From Labilithrix luteola (lineage in GTDB: Bacteria; Myxococcota_A; Polyangia; Polyangiales; Polyangiaceae): a stretch of 12,458 nucleotides of DNA. The stretch is from NCBI GenBank assembly GCA_026225435.1, contig JAMFST010000258.1, positions 1 through 12,458 on the forward strand, read 5' to 3'. The position numbers and the translations under genes were made by a program. Position 1 is the first letter of the stretch. Every line of letters begins with the position of its first letter. Shown one piece after another: positions 1 to 6,266 of the stretch. The notes under the pieces were generated by a model. The model ran no database searches, had not been told where the DNA came from, and saw only the letters and a program-made list of their open reading frames with translations.

Positions 1-1948
1 CCTCGCGGGTGACCAGGCGCCAGTGGCTCCAGAGAAAGCCGCGGCTCCCCCGCCCTTCAGTGACGACCGGGCGCTCGTCCGCCTCGTGCTCGCCGCGCAC
101 CAGCGGCATCACCGACAGGCCGCTCATCCCGCTGGTCCGCGCCAGCGCCCCGAGCCCCTCGAGGTCGAGCAAGGTGGGCGCGATGTCGGTGTTGCGCACG
201 CGCGCCTTCACCACCGTCCCCGCCGGGATGACGCCGGGGAGCACGACCAGGAGCGGCACGTGGACGGTCTCCTCGTAGTTGCTCGCCGAGTGGTGGAAGC
301 GGATCGCCTGGTGATCGAGCTCGCTGGTCCCGGAGTGAGCCGTCGAGAGCGTCTCGCCGTGATCGGCGGTGACGACCACGATGGTGCGGTCGTCGATCTT
401 GGCGGCGCCGAGCGCGGCGAGGAGCTGGCCGATGGCCGCGTCGTCCTTGGCCGCCTCGGCGACGTAGCGACGGATGGTCGGATCCGCCGGGCCGGCCGGC
501 GCAGGGGGGACGCGCGCTTCCATCTCCGGCGGAGGCTCGTAGGGCTCGTGGGGCGAGGTGAAGTTGCAGAAGGCGAAGAAGCGCTCGCCGGCGTGGGCGG
601 AGAGGAACGCCTCGGCGTCACGCTCGATCTCGCGGGTGTCGCGGGTCGGGTAGCGGTGGTCGTCGAGCGCGGGGAAGCCCATGTCGAGGCCGACGGGGGC
701 GTATCCGCTCATGAAGTAGTTGTTGACGAAGCCGCGCACGTCGAAGCCGTGGGTGGCCGCCAGATGCGGGAAGAGCGGGCGATCGGTGGCGTAGTAGCGG
801 GTCGCCTCGGGATCGCTGACCAGCCAGGAGAGGGTCTGCGTGCCGAGCTCCGACGGGCGGGCGCCGGCGAGCATCCCCAGCGTCCCCGGGCGGGTCCAGG
901 TGGCCGCCGAGTAGGCATGGGTGAAGCGCGCGCCCCGGGCGGCGAGCGCCTCGAGGTTGGGCAGCAGGCCGGGCATGCGCGGGAGCAACGCGTCGCCGAT
1001 GGGGTAGCGCGCGGCGGCGAGGGCGCGCTCGTCCGCCTCGTCATGCATCGTGGCGAGAACGTCGGGACGGAGCGCGTCGACGACGATCCAGAGCACGTTG
1101 TACGGAGGGTGCACCGGGGCCGAGGCGGCCGGCGCCTGGATCTGCGGATCGCCCCACAGCGCCAGCGCCGTCGAGGGCGCGACGTTCGCCTTGCCGGCAT
1201 GCGCCTCGCGCGGGAGGGCATGCGTGCGCAGCGACAGCTCGATCGGGCGCTCGGCGACGGCCGACAGATCGATGGCCACCTCGTGCCAGGCGGTCTGATC
1301 GGCCGGCGCGCGCGTCTCGTCGAACAAGGTGCTCTCGGCACCGCTCGAGGCGTCGCGGGCCGTGACGGTGAAGCGCACTGGCACGCTGGCCGGCGTCGAC
1401 AGACCGGTCGAGACGAGCAAGCGCGCGTGCGCCGGGAGCGTGAGAGGGAACGTCATCGTCGCCGGGGTCGGCGCGAAGAGCGTGTCCTTGGAGAGGTACG
1501 CCCCCTCGTTCATGTTCCAGGTGTGCGCGTCGGGCTGCCAGACACCGCCGCTGGGGAGCGCGACCGCCTTCGCTTCGATCTCGTTCTCCGGCAGCGCGGT
1601 CGTCGAGGCGACACCGCGGGCCGGGCCGGAGAATCCGCTGACGTCGAGCCAGGGCGTCGGCATGCGTCGCCAGTTCTTCGTGGCGGCGAGCGCCTCGCCG
1701 GCGCGGAGGTTGGGGACATCGAGGGTCGCGTGGGCAAGCGAGCGACCCAGGCGCTCCACCGTCACCAGATCTTCGGACGGCGGACGAGCTGCCGCGCCCC
1801 CGGCTCCGCTCGTCACCGGCGCGCTGGCCGCGCCCGTCGGCGGCGCCAGCGGCGGGACGCCGGGCGGATCCTCGCGCCCACCCAGGTTCCACGCGAGACC
1901 GGCGCCGAGCAGCGCCACGCCGAGCGCGAACGTCCCCGCCCCCTTCAT
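1..1948 (-). CDS. Sulfatase-like alkaline phosphatase superfamily protein with Thr nucleophile (C-terminus cut by window edge)
   Basis: The frame is open from an ATG at 1948 to the left edge: 649 residues visible, C-terminus missing. Residues about 5-22 are a hydrophobic signal/anchor, followed by a Pro/Ala/Gly-rich linker. Residues about 60-280 read like a beta-sandwich (WHEVAIDLS near its end). The catalytic domain begins at NVLWIVVDALRPD (metal ligand D291) and contains TADHGE (D529, H530) and a typical NTDIAPTLLDL stretch. At the nucleophile site, where sulfatases have C/S-x-P-x-R, it reads T352-R-P-G-T followed by LGMLAG, so Thr replaces Cys/Ser and the Arg is missing. Family knowledge: Thr is the nucleophile in NPP phosphodiesterases and phosphoethanolamine/phosphoglycerol transferases. 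I infer a periplasmic or surface phosphoester hydrolase or transferase, not a formylglycine sulfatase; the substrate is unknown. Its ATG overlaps the stop of the upstream paralogue by 4 nt (ATGA), and I see only a weak GGACGG-like SD, so translational coupling is likely. Confidence 0.88.
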   Translation of the reverse strand, partial: MKGAGTFALGVALLGAGLAWNLGGREDPPGVPPLAPPTGAASAPVTSGAGGAAARPPSEDLVTVERLGRSLAHATLDVPNLRAGEALAATKNWRRMPTPWLDVSGFSGPARGVASTTALPENEIEAKAVALPSGGVWQPDAHTWNMNEGAYLSKDTLFAPTPATMTFPLTLPAHARLLVSTGLSTPASVPVRFTVTARDASSGAESTLFDETRAPADQTAWHEVAIDLSAVAERPIELSLRTHALPREAHAGKANVAPSTALALWGDPQIQAPAASAPVHPPYNVLWIVVDALRPDVLATMHDEADERALAAARYPIGDALLPRMPGLLPNLEALAARGARFTHAYSAATWTRPGTLGMLAGARPSELGTQTLSWLVSDPEATRYYATDRPLFPHLAATHGFDVRGFVNNYFMSGYAPVGLDMGFPALDDHRYPTRDTREIERDAEAFLSAHAGERFFAFCNFTSPHEPYEPPPEMEARVPPAPAGPADPTIRRYVAEAAKDDAAIGQLLAALGAAKIDDRTIVVVTADHGETLSTAHSGTSELDHQAIRFHHSASNYEETVHVPLLVVLPGVIPAGTVVKARVRNTDIAPTLLDLEGLGALARTSGMSGLSVMPLVRGEHEADERPVVTEGRGSRGFLWSHWRLVTRE

Positions 1949-4128
1949 CGCGGCACGACCATCCCGTCCACCAGCGTCGTCGAGGGATCCTCGAGCATCC
2001 AGTGAACCAGCTCGGCGCGCAGCCGCGCCACCTGGTCCGGATGCTCGGCGGCGACGTCCTTCGTCTCCAGCGGGTCGGCGACCGTGTCGTACAGCTGGTA
2101 CAGCGCGCCCGCACGCGTCGGCAGGTAGAGCAGCTTCCAGCGCTCGTCGCGCGCCATGCGGTGCTTGGCCAGGCGGGTGAGCGCGGTGAAGCGGGACGAC
2201 AGCACCAGCTCGCCACCGTGCGCGTCGTCGGCTTCGAGCAGCTCGCCGATGGCCGGATACGGGAGACGGAGCGACGGGGCGAGCGCGGCGATGTCGCGGG
2301 TGAACCACAGACCGGTCTCGGCGAAGGCGAGCGCAGGGGCGCCGGGAATCGGCTGCCCGAGGAGCGCCGGGACCAGCGAGCGACCGTCGAGATCCGCCGG
2401 CGGCGCGGTCTCCGTGAGCGCATAGAGAGTCGGCGCCAGGTCCACGTCGCGCACCAGCGCCGGCTCGCTGCGCCCGGACGGATGACGAGGGTCGAGGATC
2501 AGCAGCGGCACGTGCACCGCCTCGTCGCCGAAGAGATGATCGCCGTGCCCCTCGCCGTGGCCGCCGTCGTAGAGCGTCTCGCCGTGGTCGGCGGTGACGA
2601 CGACGATGGTGTCGCCGTCGTGCCCGAGCTGGTGCAGGGCCGCGAGGATGCGCGCCGCCGCGGCGTCGACGCTGGCGACCGCGCCATCGTACAGACCGCG
2701 CAGCTGCTCCTCGTCCTCCCGGTCCACCAGCGCCTCGTCACCCCCGAGGGTGATCGGCTTGTCGTACTTGAAGCGGCCGCGGTACGAGGCGCGGGTGTAC
2801 GCGCGCTCCCAGGGATCCGGCGCGGCGTAGGGGAAGTGCACCGTGGAGAAGAAGACGGTGAGGAAGAACGGATCGGGCCTGGCCGACAGATCGCGCAGCA
2901 GGCGCACGGCGTCGCTGGCGAGCAGCTCGGGATCGGCGGCAGTGTTGGAGGAGCGCAGCGCCGGGAAGGCCGCGCGTCCGAGCGGCGTCACCAGGAACGG
3001 CAGCAGCGGCGTCTCGCGCTCGAGGGCCCGCTCGCGCGCGAGGGTCGACAGGTCGAAGCTGGGGACCTGGCTGCGCGCGAAGCCGAGGTCGATCCGCCCG
3101 AAGATGTCGCCGGCGTAGTCGCTGGTGACCGCGGTGCTGTAGCCGGCGTCGGTGAGACGCGCCGGGAGCGCGTCGAAGTCCTTCGTGCGCTCCTCGTAGC
3201 GCGGGAACATCGAGCGGATGCCGTGGTGCTGCGGGTAGCGGCCGGTGAGCAGCGTGGTCCACGAGGGGAACGTGCGCGGCAGGCTGACGTACGCGCGCTC
3301 GAAGCGGGTCGCCCGGCTGGCGAGGGCGGCGAGGTTCGGAGCGACGCGCGGCTCGAGGTGATCGGCGCGCAGCGAGTCGACGGCGAGGATGAGGACGTTC
3401 GGGCGCGCGCCCGGCGAAGGCGGCGACGCTGGCGGCGAGGTCGACGGAGCGGACACGGGCTCGGCCGGCGCAGCATCGAGGCCGGTGGCGCTTCCGAGCG
3501 CGAGGATCCCCGCGGACAGACCGCCGAAGCCCAGGGCGCGTCGCAGCCGCCGCGGCATGCTCGCCCGGGTAGCGCGCGCGCCGAAGGCGTAGGCGATCGC
3601 CGCGAGCAACCCGGCCAGCACGACGCCGCGCGGGTGGAGCACGTCCACCACCAGGACCTGCACGGTCCGCGGAAGACCGCCGTGGGCGTACCAGCGATCG
3701 GCGTACAGCGCGGGGAGCCGCGCCATCCCGTAGGCGAAGAACCACGCGTGGAGCCCGATGGTCACCGGCAGCGAGCGCCAGGCCAGGCGGCTCATCGTCG
3801 CCGGCTCGGCCCGCGCGAGGTGGTCGCGCAGGCGAACCAGCCGCGCCGCCCCGACACCGAGCACCGCGCCGAGGAAGAAGGCGAGCCCGAGGAGCGCGAG
3901 CTCGAAGCGCAGCACCTCGCTCCCCAGGCGCGCCAGCACCGCGCGGGCCAGCGTCTCCGCCTCGTGCCCCAGCGCGCGCTCGTTCCCCCCCTGCTCACCC
4001 GCCGCGGCCAGCGCCAGCGCAACGACGTACATTCCTCCGAGGAGCGACGGGCGCAGGACGAACGGAACGACGCGATGCGCCGCCCGGCTCAGCAGCCTGG
4101 AGCTCCTCCTGTCACGCGTCGGGGCCAC
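1945..4128 (-). CDS. Polytopic membrane protein with periplasmic sulfatase-fold (Thr-nucleophile) domain
   Basis: 727 residues from GTG 4128. Hydrophobic segments lie at about 20-43, 73-98, 119-138, 156-182 and 199-216, then a Ser/Pro linker (about 219-241), then a full alkaline-phosphatase-superfamily domain: NVLILAVDSLRADHL (D251), T286-FPSWTTLLTGRYPQHHGIR, TADHGETL (D514, H515), an HGEGHGDH run, VHVPLL (H539) and a sulfatase-type C-terminal ending with LYDTVADPLETKD. T286 sits where FGly-sulfatases have Cys/Ser, and W290 replaces the motif Arg; TFPSW resembles the NPP nucleophile loop. About five helices plus an exported Thr domain is the layout of LtaS/EptA-type transferases, although the motif itself is not theirs. 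Start choice: the only nearby ATG (4032) would cut helix 1 in half and abuts GGAGGA with no spacing, whereas GTG 4128 keeps the helix and has a GAGGG about 9 nt upstream. A frame extending to 4452 exists but overlaps the YkgJ gene. Likely job: processing a phosphorylated envelope polymer or lipid, with its downstream partner. Confidence 0.87.
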   Translation of the reverse strand: MAPTRDRRSSRLLSRAAHRVVPFVLRPSLLGGMYVVALALAAAGEQGGNERALGHEAETLARAVLARLGSEVLRFELALLGLAFFLGAVLGVGAARLVRLRDHLARAEPATMSRLAWRSLPVTIGLHAWFFAYGMARLPALYADRWYAHGGLPRTVQVLVVDVLHPRGVVLAGLLAAIAYAFGARATRASMPRRLRRALGFGGLSAGILALGSATGLDAAPAEPVSAPSTSPPASPPSPGARPNVLILAVDSLRADHLEPRVAPNLAALASRATRFERAYVSLPRTFPSWTTLLTGRYPQHHGIRSMFPRYEERTKDFDALPARLTDAGYSTAVTSDYAGDIFGRIDLGFARSQVPSFDLSTLARERALERETPLLPFLVTPLGRAAFPALRSSNTAADPELLASDAVRLLRDLSARPDPFFLTVFFSTVHFPYAAPDPWERAYTRASYRGRFKYDKPITLGGDEALVDREDEEQLRGLYDGAVASVDAAAARILAALHQLGHDGDTIVVVTADHGETLYDGGHGEGHGDHLFGDEAVHVPLLILDPRHPSGRSEPALVRDVDLAPTLYALTETAPPADLDGRSLVPALLGQPIPGAPALAFAETGLWFTRDIAALAPSLRLPYPAIGELLEADDAHGGELVLSSRFTALTRLAKHRMARDERWKLLYLPTRAGALYQLYDTVADPLETKDVAAEHPDQVARLRAELVHWMLEDPSTTLVDGMVVPR

Positions 4129-4309
4129 GATCGGCGCACCCTCGCACGCCGCACGCCCGCCGTCAGCCGCGTTCGGACCTCGTAGGATGCCGATTCTCTC
4201 AGCGACGCGTAGCGGAGCGTCCGCGAGAGGTGGGGCCCCGACGAATTCACTTCGGCGGGGCGGGGAGTCGCGAGACTCCCCGGTGACAAAGTGAGCGAGT
4301 GAAAGGCCG
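4129..4309. other. Structured intergenic region between the ykgJ-like gene and the sulfatase-like pair
   Basis: This 181-nt gap between two minus-strand genes contains a perfect 9-bp hairpin (4261-4282) nested in a wider inverted repeat (4247-4294), and a smaller hairpin GCGGA-GCG-TCCGC at 4212-4224. No convincing -35/-10 pair stands out. A TTGTCA-like box lies on the minus strand near 4284-4289, without a matching -10. It probably carries the promoter of the two sulfatase-like genes and the end of the ykgJ-like transcript. Confidence 0.5.
4247..4294. repeat. Nested inverted repeat with 9-bp perfect inner stem
   Basis: The inner stem is CGGGGAGTC (4261-4269) and GACTCCCCG (4274-4282) around a 4-nt loop that reads GCGA on the plus strand (a GNRA-type loop). 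The outer arms TCACTT (4247-4252) and AAGTGA (4289-4294) are also complementary. No T-run follows on either strand, so a canonical intrinsic terminator is not supported. It could be a Rho-independent-like end of the ykgJ-like gene, an operator, or an mRNA leader structure for the sulfatase-like operon. Confidence 0.55.
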
Positions 4310-4318
4310 TCAGGCCTT
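4303..4318 (-). terminator. Hairpin enclosing the stop codon of the ykgJ-like gene
   Basis: On the minus strand the gene ends ...AAGGCC-TGAC-GGCCTT-TC: a perfect 6-bp stem whose loop holds the TGA stop codon (4312-4310). Only a short T-run follows. It may act as a weak terminator or protect the 3' end. The stem is short, so chance is possible in such GC-rich DNA. Confidence 0.4.
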
Positions 4319-4798
4319 GAACGAGCGCGTGAGCGGCGCCGGGCCGGGGTCGCGCGGATCGAAGCGGGCGGACAGATCGGCGATGCGGCGGCCGAGCGCC
4401 TGCAGCTCGCGTCGCGGGAGGACCGCCGGATCGCCGCTGGCGTCGCGCCCACGCTCGCAGAAGAAGGTGCGGCAGCCGAACGGGCGCGCCTGGTAGACGC
4501 GGCAGCGGCCTGCGTCGTCGAGGAGCGGGCAGCGGCGCTCGTCGGCCACCTTGAGACGAGTGCGCGGGCTGCTGGTGGGGTTCAAGCGAACGCCGCCCGC
4601 CTGCATCCCGCGGGTGAGCTCGGCGCGCTCGATGGCCGTGGGGTACGGCTCGCGCCCGGTGACCCCGAAGCGGCAGCAATCGGTCGACGCCTCGCACGTC
4701 ACGCCGGTGAGCAGCGCCTCCGCCTCGGCGTAGAGCGCGAGGAGCTCGGGACGCAACGGGTGGTCGCGAAAGCTCGGGGTTCGGGGAGCGCGGCTCAT
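4310..4798 (-). CDS. YkgJ-family cysteine cluster protein (putative metal/Fe-S-binding)
   Basis: 162 residues. Seven cysteines in the YkgJ arrangement: C35, C41, C42, then CPLLDDAGRC (C90, C99), then RPFGCRTFFC (C109, C114). The VYQARPFGCRTF stretch is the family's most recognisable motif. The family is annotated as a putative zinc- or iron-chelating domain and the function of most members is unknown; no catalytic role can be read here. There is no signal peptide, so it is probably cytoplasmic. ATG 4798 is the first in-frame start; a GGGGAG lies about 17 nt upstream, rather far, so ribosome binding is weak. It is divergent from the MEMO-family gene with only 26 nt between the chosen starts, so the two very likely share a promoter region and may share control. 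Confidence 0.88.
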   Translation of the reverse strand: MSRAPRTPSFRDHPLRPELLALYAEAEALLTGVTCEASTDCCRFGVTGREPYPTAIERAELTRGMQAGGVRLNPTSSPRTRLKVADERRCPLLDDAGRCRVYQARPFGCRTFFCERGRDASGDPAVLPRRELQALGRRIADLSARFDPRDPGPAPLTRSFKA

Positions 4799-4824
4799 CG
4801 GTGGTGTCGCTCGCTCCCCTTGCC
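4799..4824. promoter_or_regulatory. Minimal divergent spacer between ykgJ-like and MEMO-like genes
   Basis: Only 26 nt separate ATG 4798 (minus) from ATG 4825 (plus), or 2 nt if GTG 4801 starts the plus gene. Promoter elements for each gene must therefore lie inside the other's coding region, or both transcripts must start almost at the start codon. No core promoter motif can be assigned by eye. Confidence 0.35.
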
Positions 4825-6120
4825 ATGGACGCCCAGGTGCACAAAGACAATGGCGTGAGCCCCACGTCCCGTCCGCGCCTCCGCCCCGTGGAGGTCATCC
4901 AGGTCACCGATCCGGAGCGCGGCCGGCTCCTCGTGCTGCGCGACACGCAGGGGATCGCCAGCGGGCACGTGGCGCTCCCGGCGGCGCTCGGTCCGCTGCT
5001 GGCGCGCTTCGACGGCCGGCGCACCTGTCGGGAGATCGCCGCCGACGTGGGGCGCGAGCTGGACGAGGAGGTGCCGACCGATCTGGTGGTGCACCTGGCG
5101 ATCGAGCTCGATCGCGCGCTCTTGCTGCAAGGGGCGCGCTTCGAGGAGGCGCGGCGTGAGGTGGAGCACGCCTTCGTGACGAGCGCGGTGCGCCCGGCCT
5201 CCCACGCCGGCGGCGCGTACCACGCCGATGCGGGCCAGCTCGCGCGCTACCTCGACGACGAGTGCCTGGGACGGGCCGGAAGGGCCAGCGAGACGAGCGA
5301 TCCCGGCGCGAGGACCGCGAAGAGCGACGGTCACCTGGTGGCCCTCGTCGCTCCGCACATCGACCCCTGGCGCGGCGCGGTCGGCTACGGTGCTGCCTAC
5401 CGCCACCTGCGCGAACGCCTCGCGCCCGAGGTCGACACCTTCCTCGTCTTCGGAACCTCGCACGCGCCCATGCGGCGCCCGTTCGCGCTGTGTCGCCAGG
5501 ACTTCGCCACGCCGCTGGGGGCGATGCCGGCGGATCACCAGGCCATCGACGAGCTGGCGGAAGCCTGCGAGTTCGATCCGTACGAGGACCTCCTCAACCA
5601 CAAGCGCGAGCACTCCATCGAGTTCCAGGCGGTGTTCCTCCGTCACCTCCTCGGCGAGCGCAAGGCCACCATCGTGCCCGTGCTCGCCGGGCTCGGCGAA
5701 GCGCAGTCCTCGGGGCGCGAGCCCGGCGACGACAGGCGCGTCACCCGCTTCTTCGACGGTGTGCGCGCGCTCCTCGCCGCTCGCCCCGGTCGCGTGGTCG
5801 TGGTCGCGGGCGCCGATCTCGCGCACGTCGGTCCCCGCTTCGGCGACGCGCGCGCGCACGACGCGGCCGCCCGGCGGGAGCTCGAGGCGCGCGACCGTGA
5901 CTCGCTCGACCGGGCGATGGATCGCGGCGCCACCTCGTTCTTCGAGCACGTCGCCCAGGATCTCGACACGCGCCGGGTCTGCGGTCTCGGGCCGATCTAC
6001 TCGCTGTTGCGCTCCGTCGACGGCGACGCCAGGGCGAGCGAGCTGCTGCACTACGAGCAGACGGTGGACGCGGACGACGGCTCGATCGTGAGCCACGCCG
6101 CCGTCGCGTTCCATTCGTAG
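4825..6120 (+). CDS. MEMO-family protein (AmmeMemoRadiSam system protein B) with N-terminal extra domain
   Basis: 431 residues from ATG 4825; GTG 4801 would add eight residues, and neither start has a strong SD. Residues about 10-115 form an extra domain (RDTQGI..., FDGRRTCREIAADV) resembling the PqqD-like/winged segment found on some bacterial MEMO proteins. The MEMO domain starts at SHAGGAYHADAGQLARYLDD and contains APHIDPWRG (H178), FGTSHAP (H213), EHSIEFQAVFL (H263), AGADLAHVGPRFGD (H334) and VCGLGPI (C386). H178, H213, H334 and C386 line up with the metal/pocket residues H49, H81, H192 and C244 of human MEMO1; the 334-386 spacing of 52 matches exactly. The fold is related to extradiol dioxygenases, but the reaction is unknown. 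Its usual AMMECR1 and radical-SAM partners are not in this window. The neighbouring YkgJ-like gene suggests a metal-related context (inference). Confidence 0.92.
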   Translation: MDAQVHKDNGVSPTSRPRLRPVEVIQVTDPERGRLLVLRDTQGIASGHVALPAALGPLLARFDGRRTCREIAADVGRELDEEVPTDLVVHLAIELDRALLLQGARFEEARREVEHAFVTSAVRPASHAGGAYHADAGQLARYLDDECLGRAGRASETSDPGARTAKSDGHLVALVAPHIDPWRGAVGYGAAYRHLRERLAPEVDTFLVFGTSHAPMRRPFALCRQDFATPLGAMPADHQAIDELAEACEFDPYEDLLNHKREHSIEFQAVFLRHLLGERKATIVPVLAGLGEAQSSGREPGDDRRVTRFFDGVRALLAARPGRVVVVAGADLAHVGPRFGDARAHDAAARRELEARDRDSLDRAMDRGATSFFEHVAQDLDTRRVCGLGPIYSLLRSVDGDARASELLHYEQTVDADDGSIVSHAAVAFHS

Positions 6121-6156
6121 ACCGCGGAGAATCGAGAGACTTCGCCCCGCCACGGC

Positions 6157-6177
6157 CGCGCCCACTCAAGTGGCGCG
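6157..6177 (+). terminator. Hairpin after the MEMO-like gene
   Basis: Beginning 37 nt past the MEMO-like stop, the left arm CGCGCCCACT (6157-6166) and right arm AGTGGCGCG (6169-6177) form a 9-bp stem with one bulged C and a 2-nt apex (tighter than ideal). No U-tract follows, so it is a weak candidate terminator or 3'-end structure. Confidence 0.35.
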
Positions 6178-6192
6178 AGCTGGAGCCGTACT

Positions 6193-6210
6193 CGTGGTCG
6201 ATGAACCACG
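6193..6210. promoter_or_regulatory. 18-bp dyad, candidate operator upstream of the exported barrel-like gene
   Basis: Perfect inverted repeat CGTGGT-N6-ACCACG, centred about 65 nt before the preferred start at 6267. Symmetric 6-6-6 spacing is typical of a dimeric repressor or activator site. Chance occurrence is possible. Confidence 0.35.
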
Positions 6211-6211
6211 G

Positions 6212-6228
6212 ACGTTTCCCAACGTTTC
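6212..6228. repeat. Two ACGTTTC direct repeats one helical turn apart
   Basis: ACGTTTC occurs at 6212-6218 and 6222-6228, start-to-start distance 10 nt, directly after the dyad and 39 nt before the preferred start of the exported protein. A 10-nt period suits a protein binding one DNA face. The AT-containing heptamer stands out locally. Confidence 0.4.
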
Positions 6229-6266
6229 ACCGGGACGGGTCGTCTTCCGTCCACGGTCTCCTCTCC

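Noticed and set aside
23..4185. Two long plus-strand frames (23-2005 and 2002-4185), about 660 and 727 residues, end to end opposite the sulfatase-like genes
   Set aside because: Their translations are Arg/Gly/Glu/Val-rich with no domain motifs, as expected for antisense frames of high-GC genes. The minus strand encodes clear catalytic motifs throughout.
4129..4452. Upstream extension of the membrane hydrolase to ATG 4452
   Set aside because: It overlaps the ykgJ-like gene and translates to Arg/Ser/Pro-rich non-domain sequence; helix 1 is already complete from GTG 4128.
4795..6165. Minus-strand frame of about 456 residues opposite the MEMO-like gene
   Set aside because: Low-complexity antisense composition; the plus strand carries all MEMO motifs.
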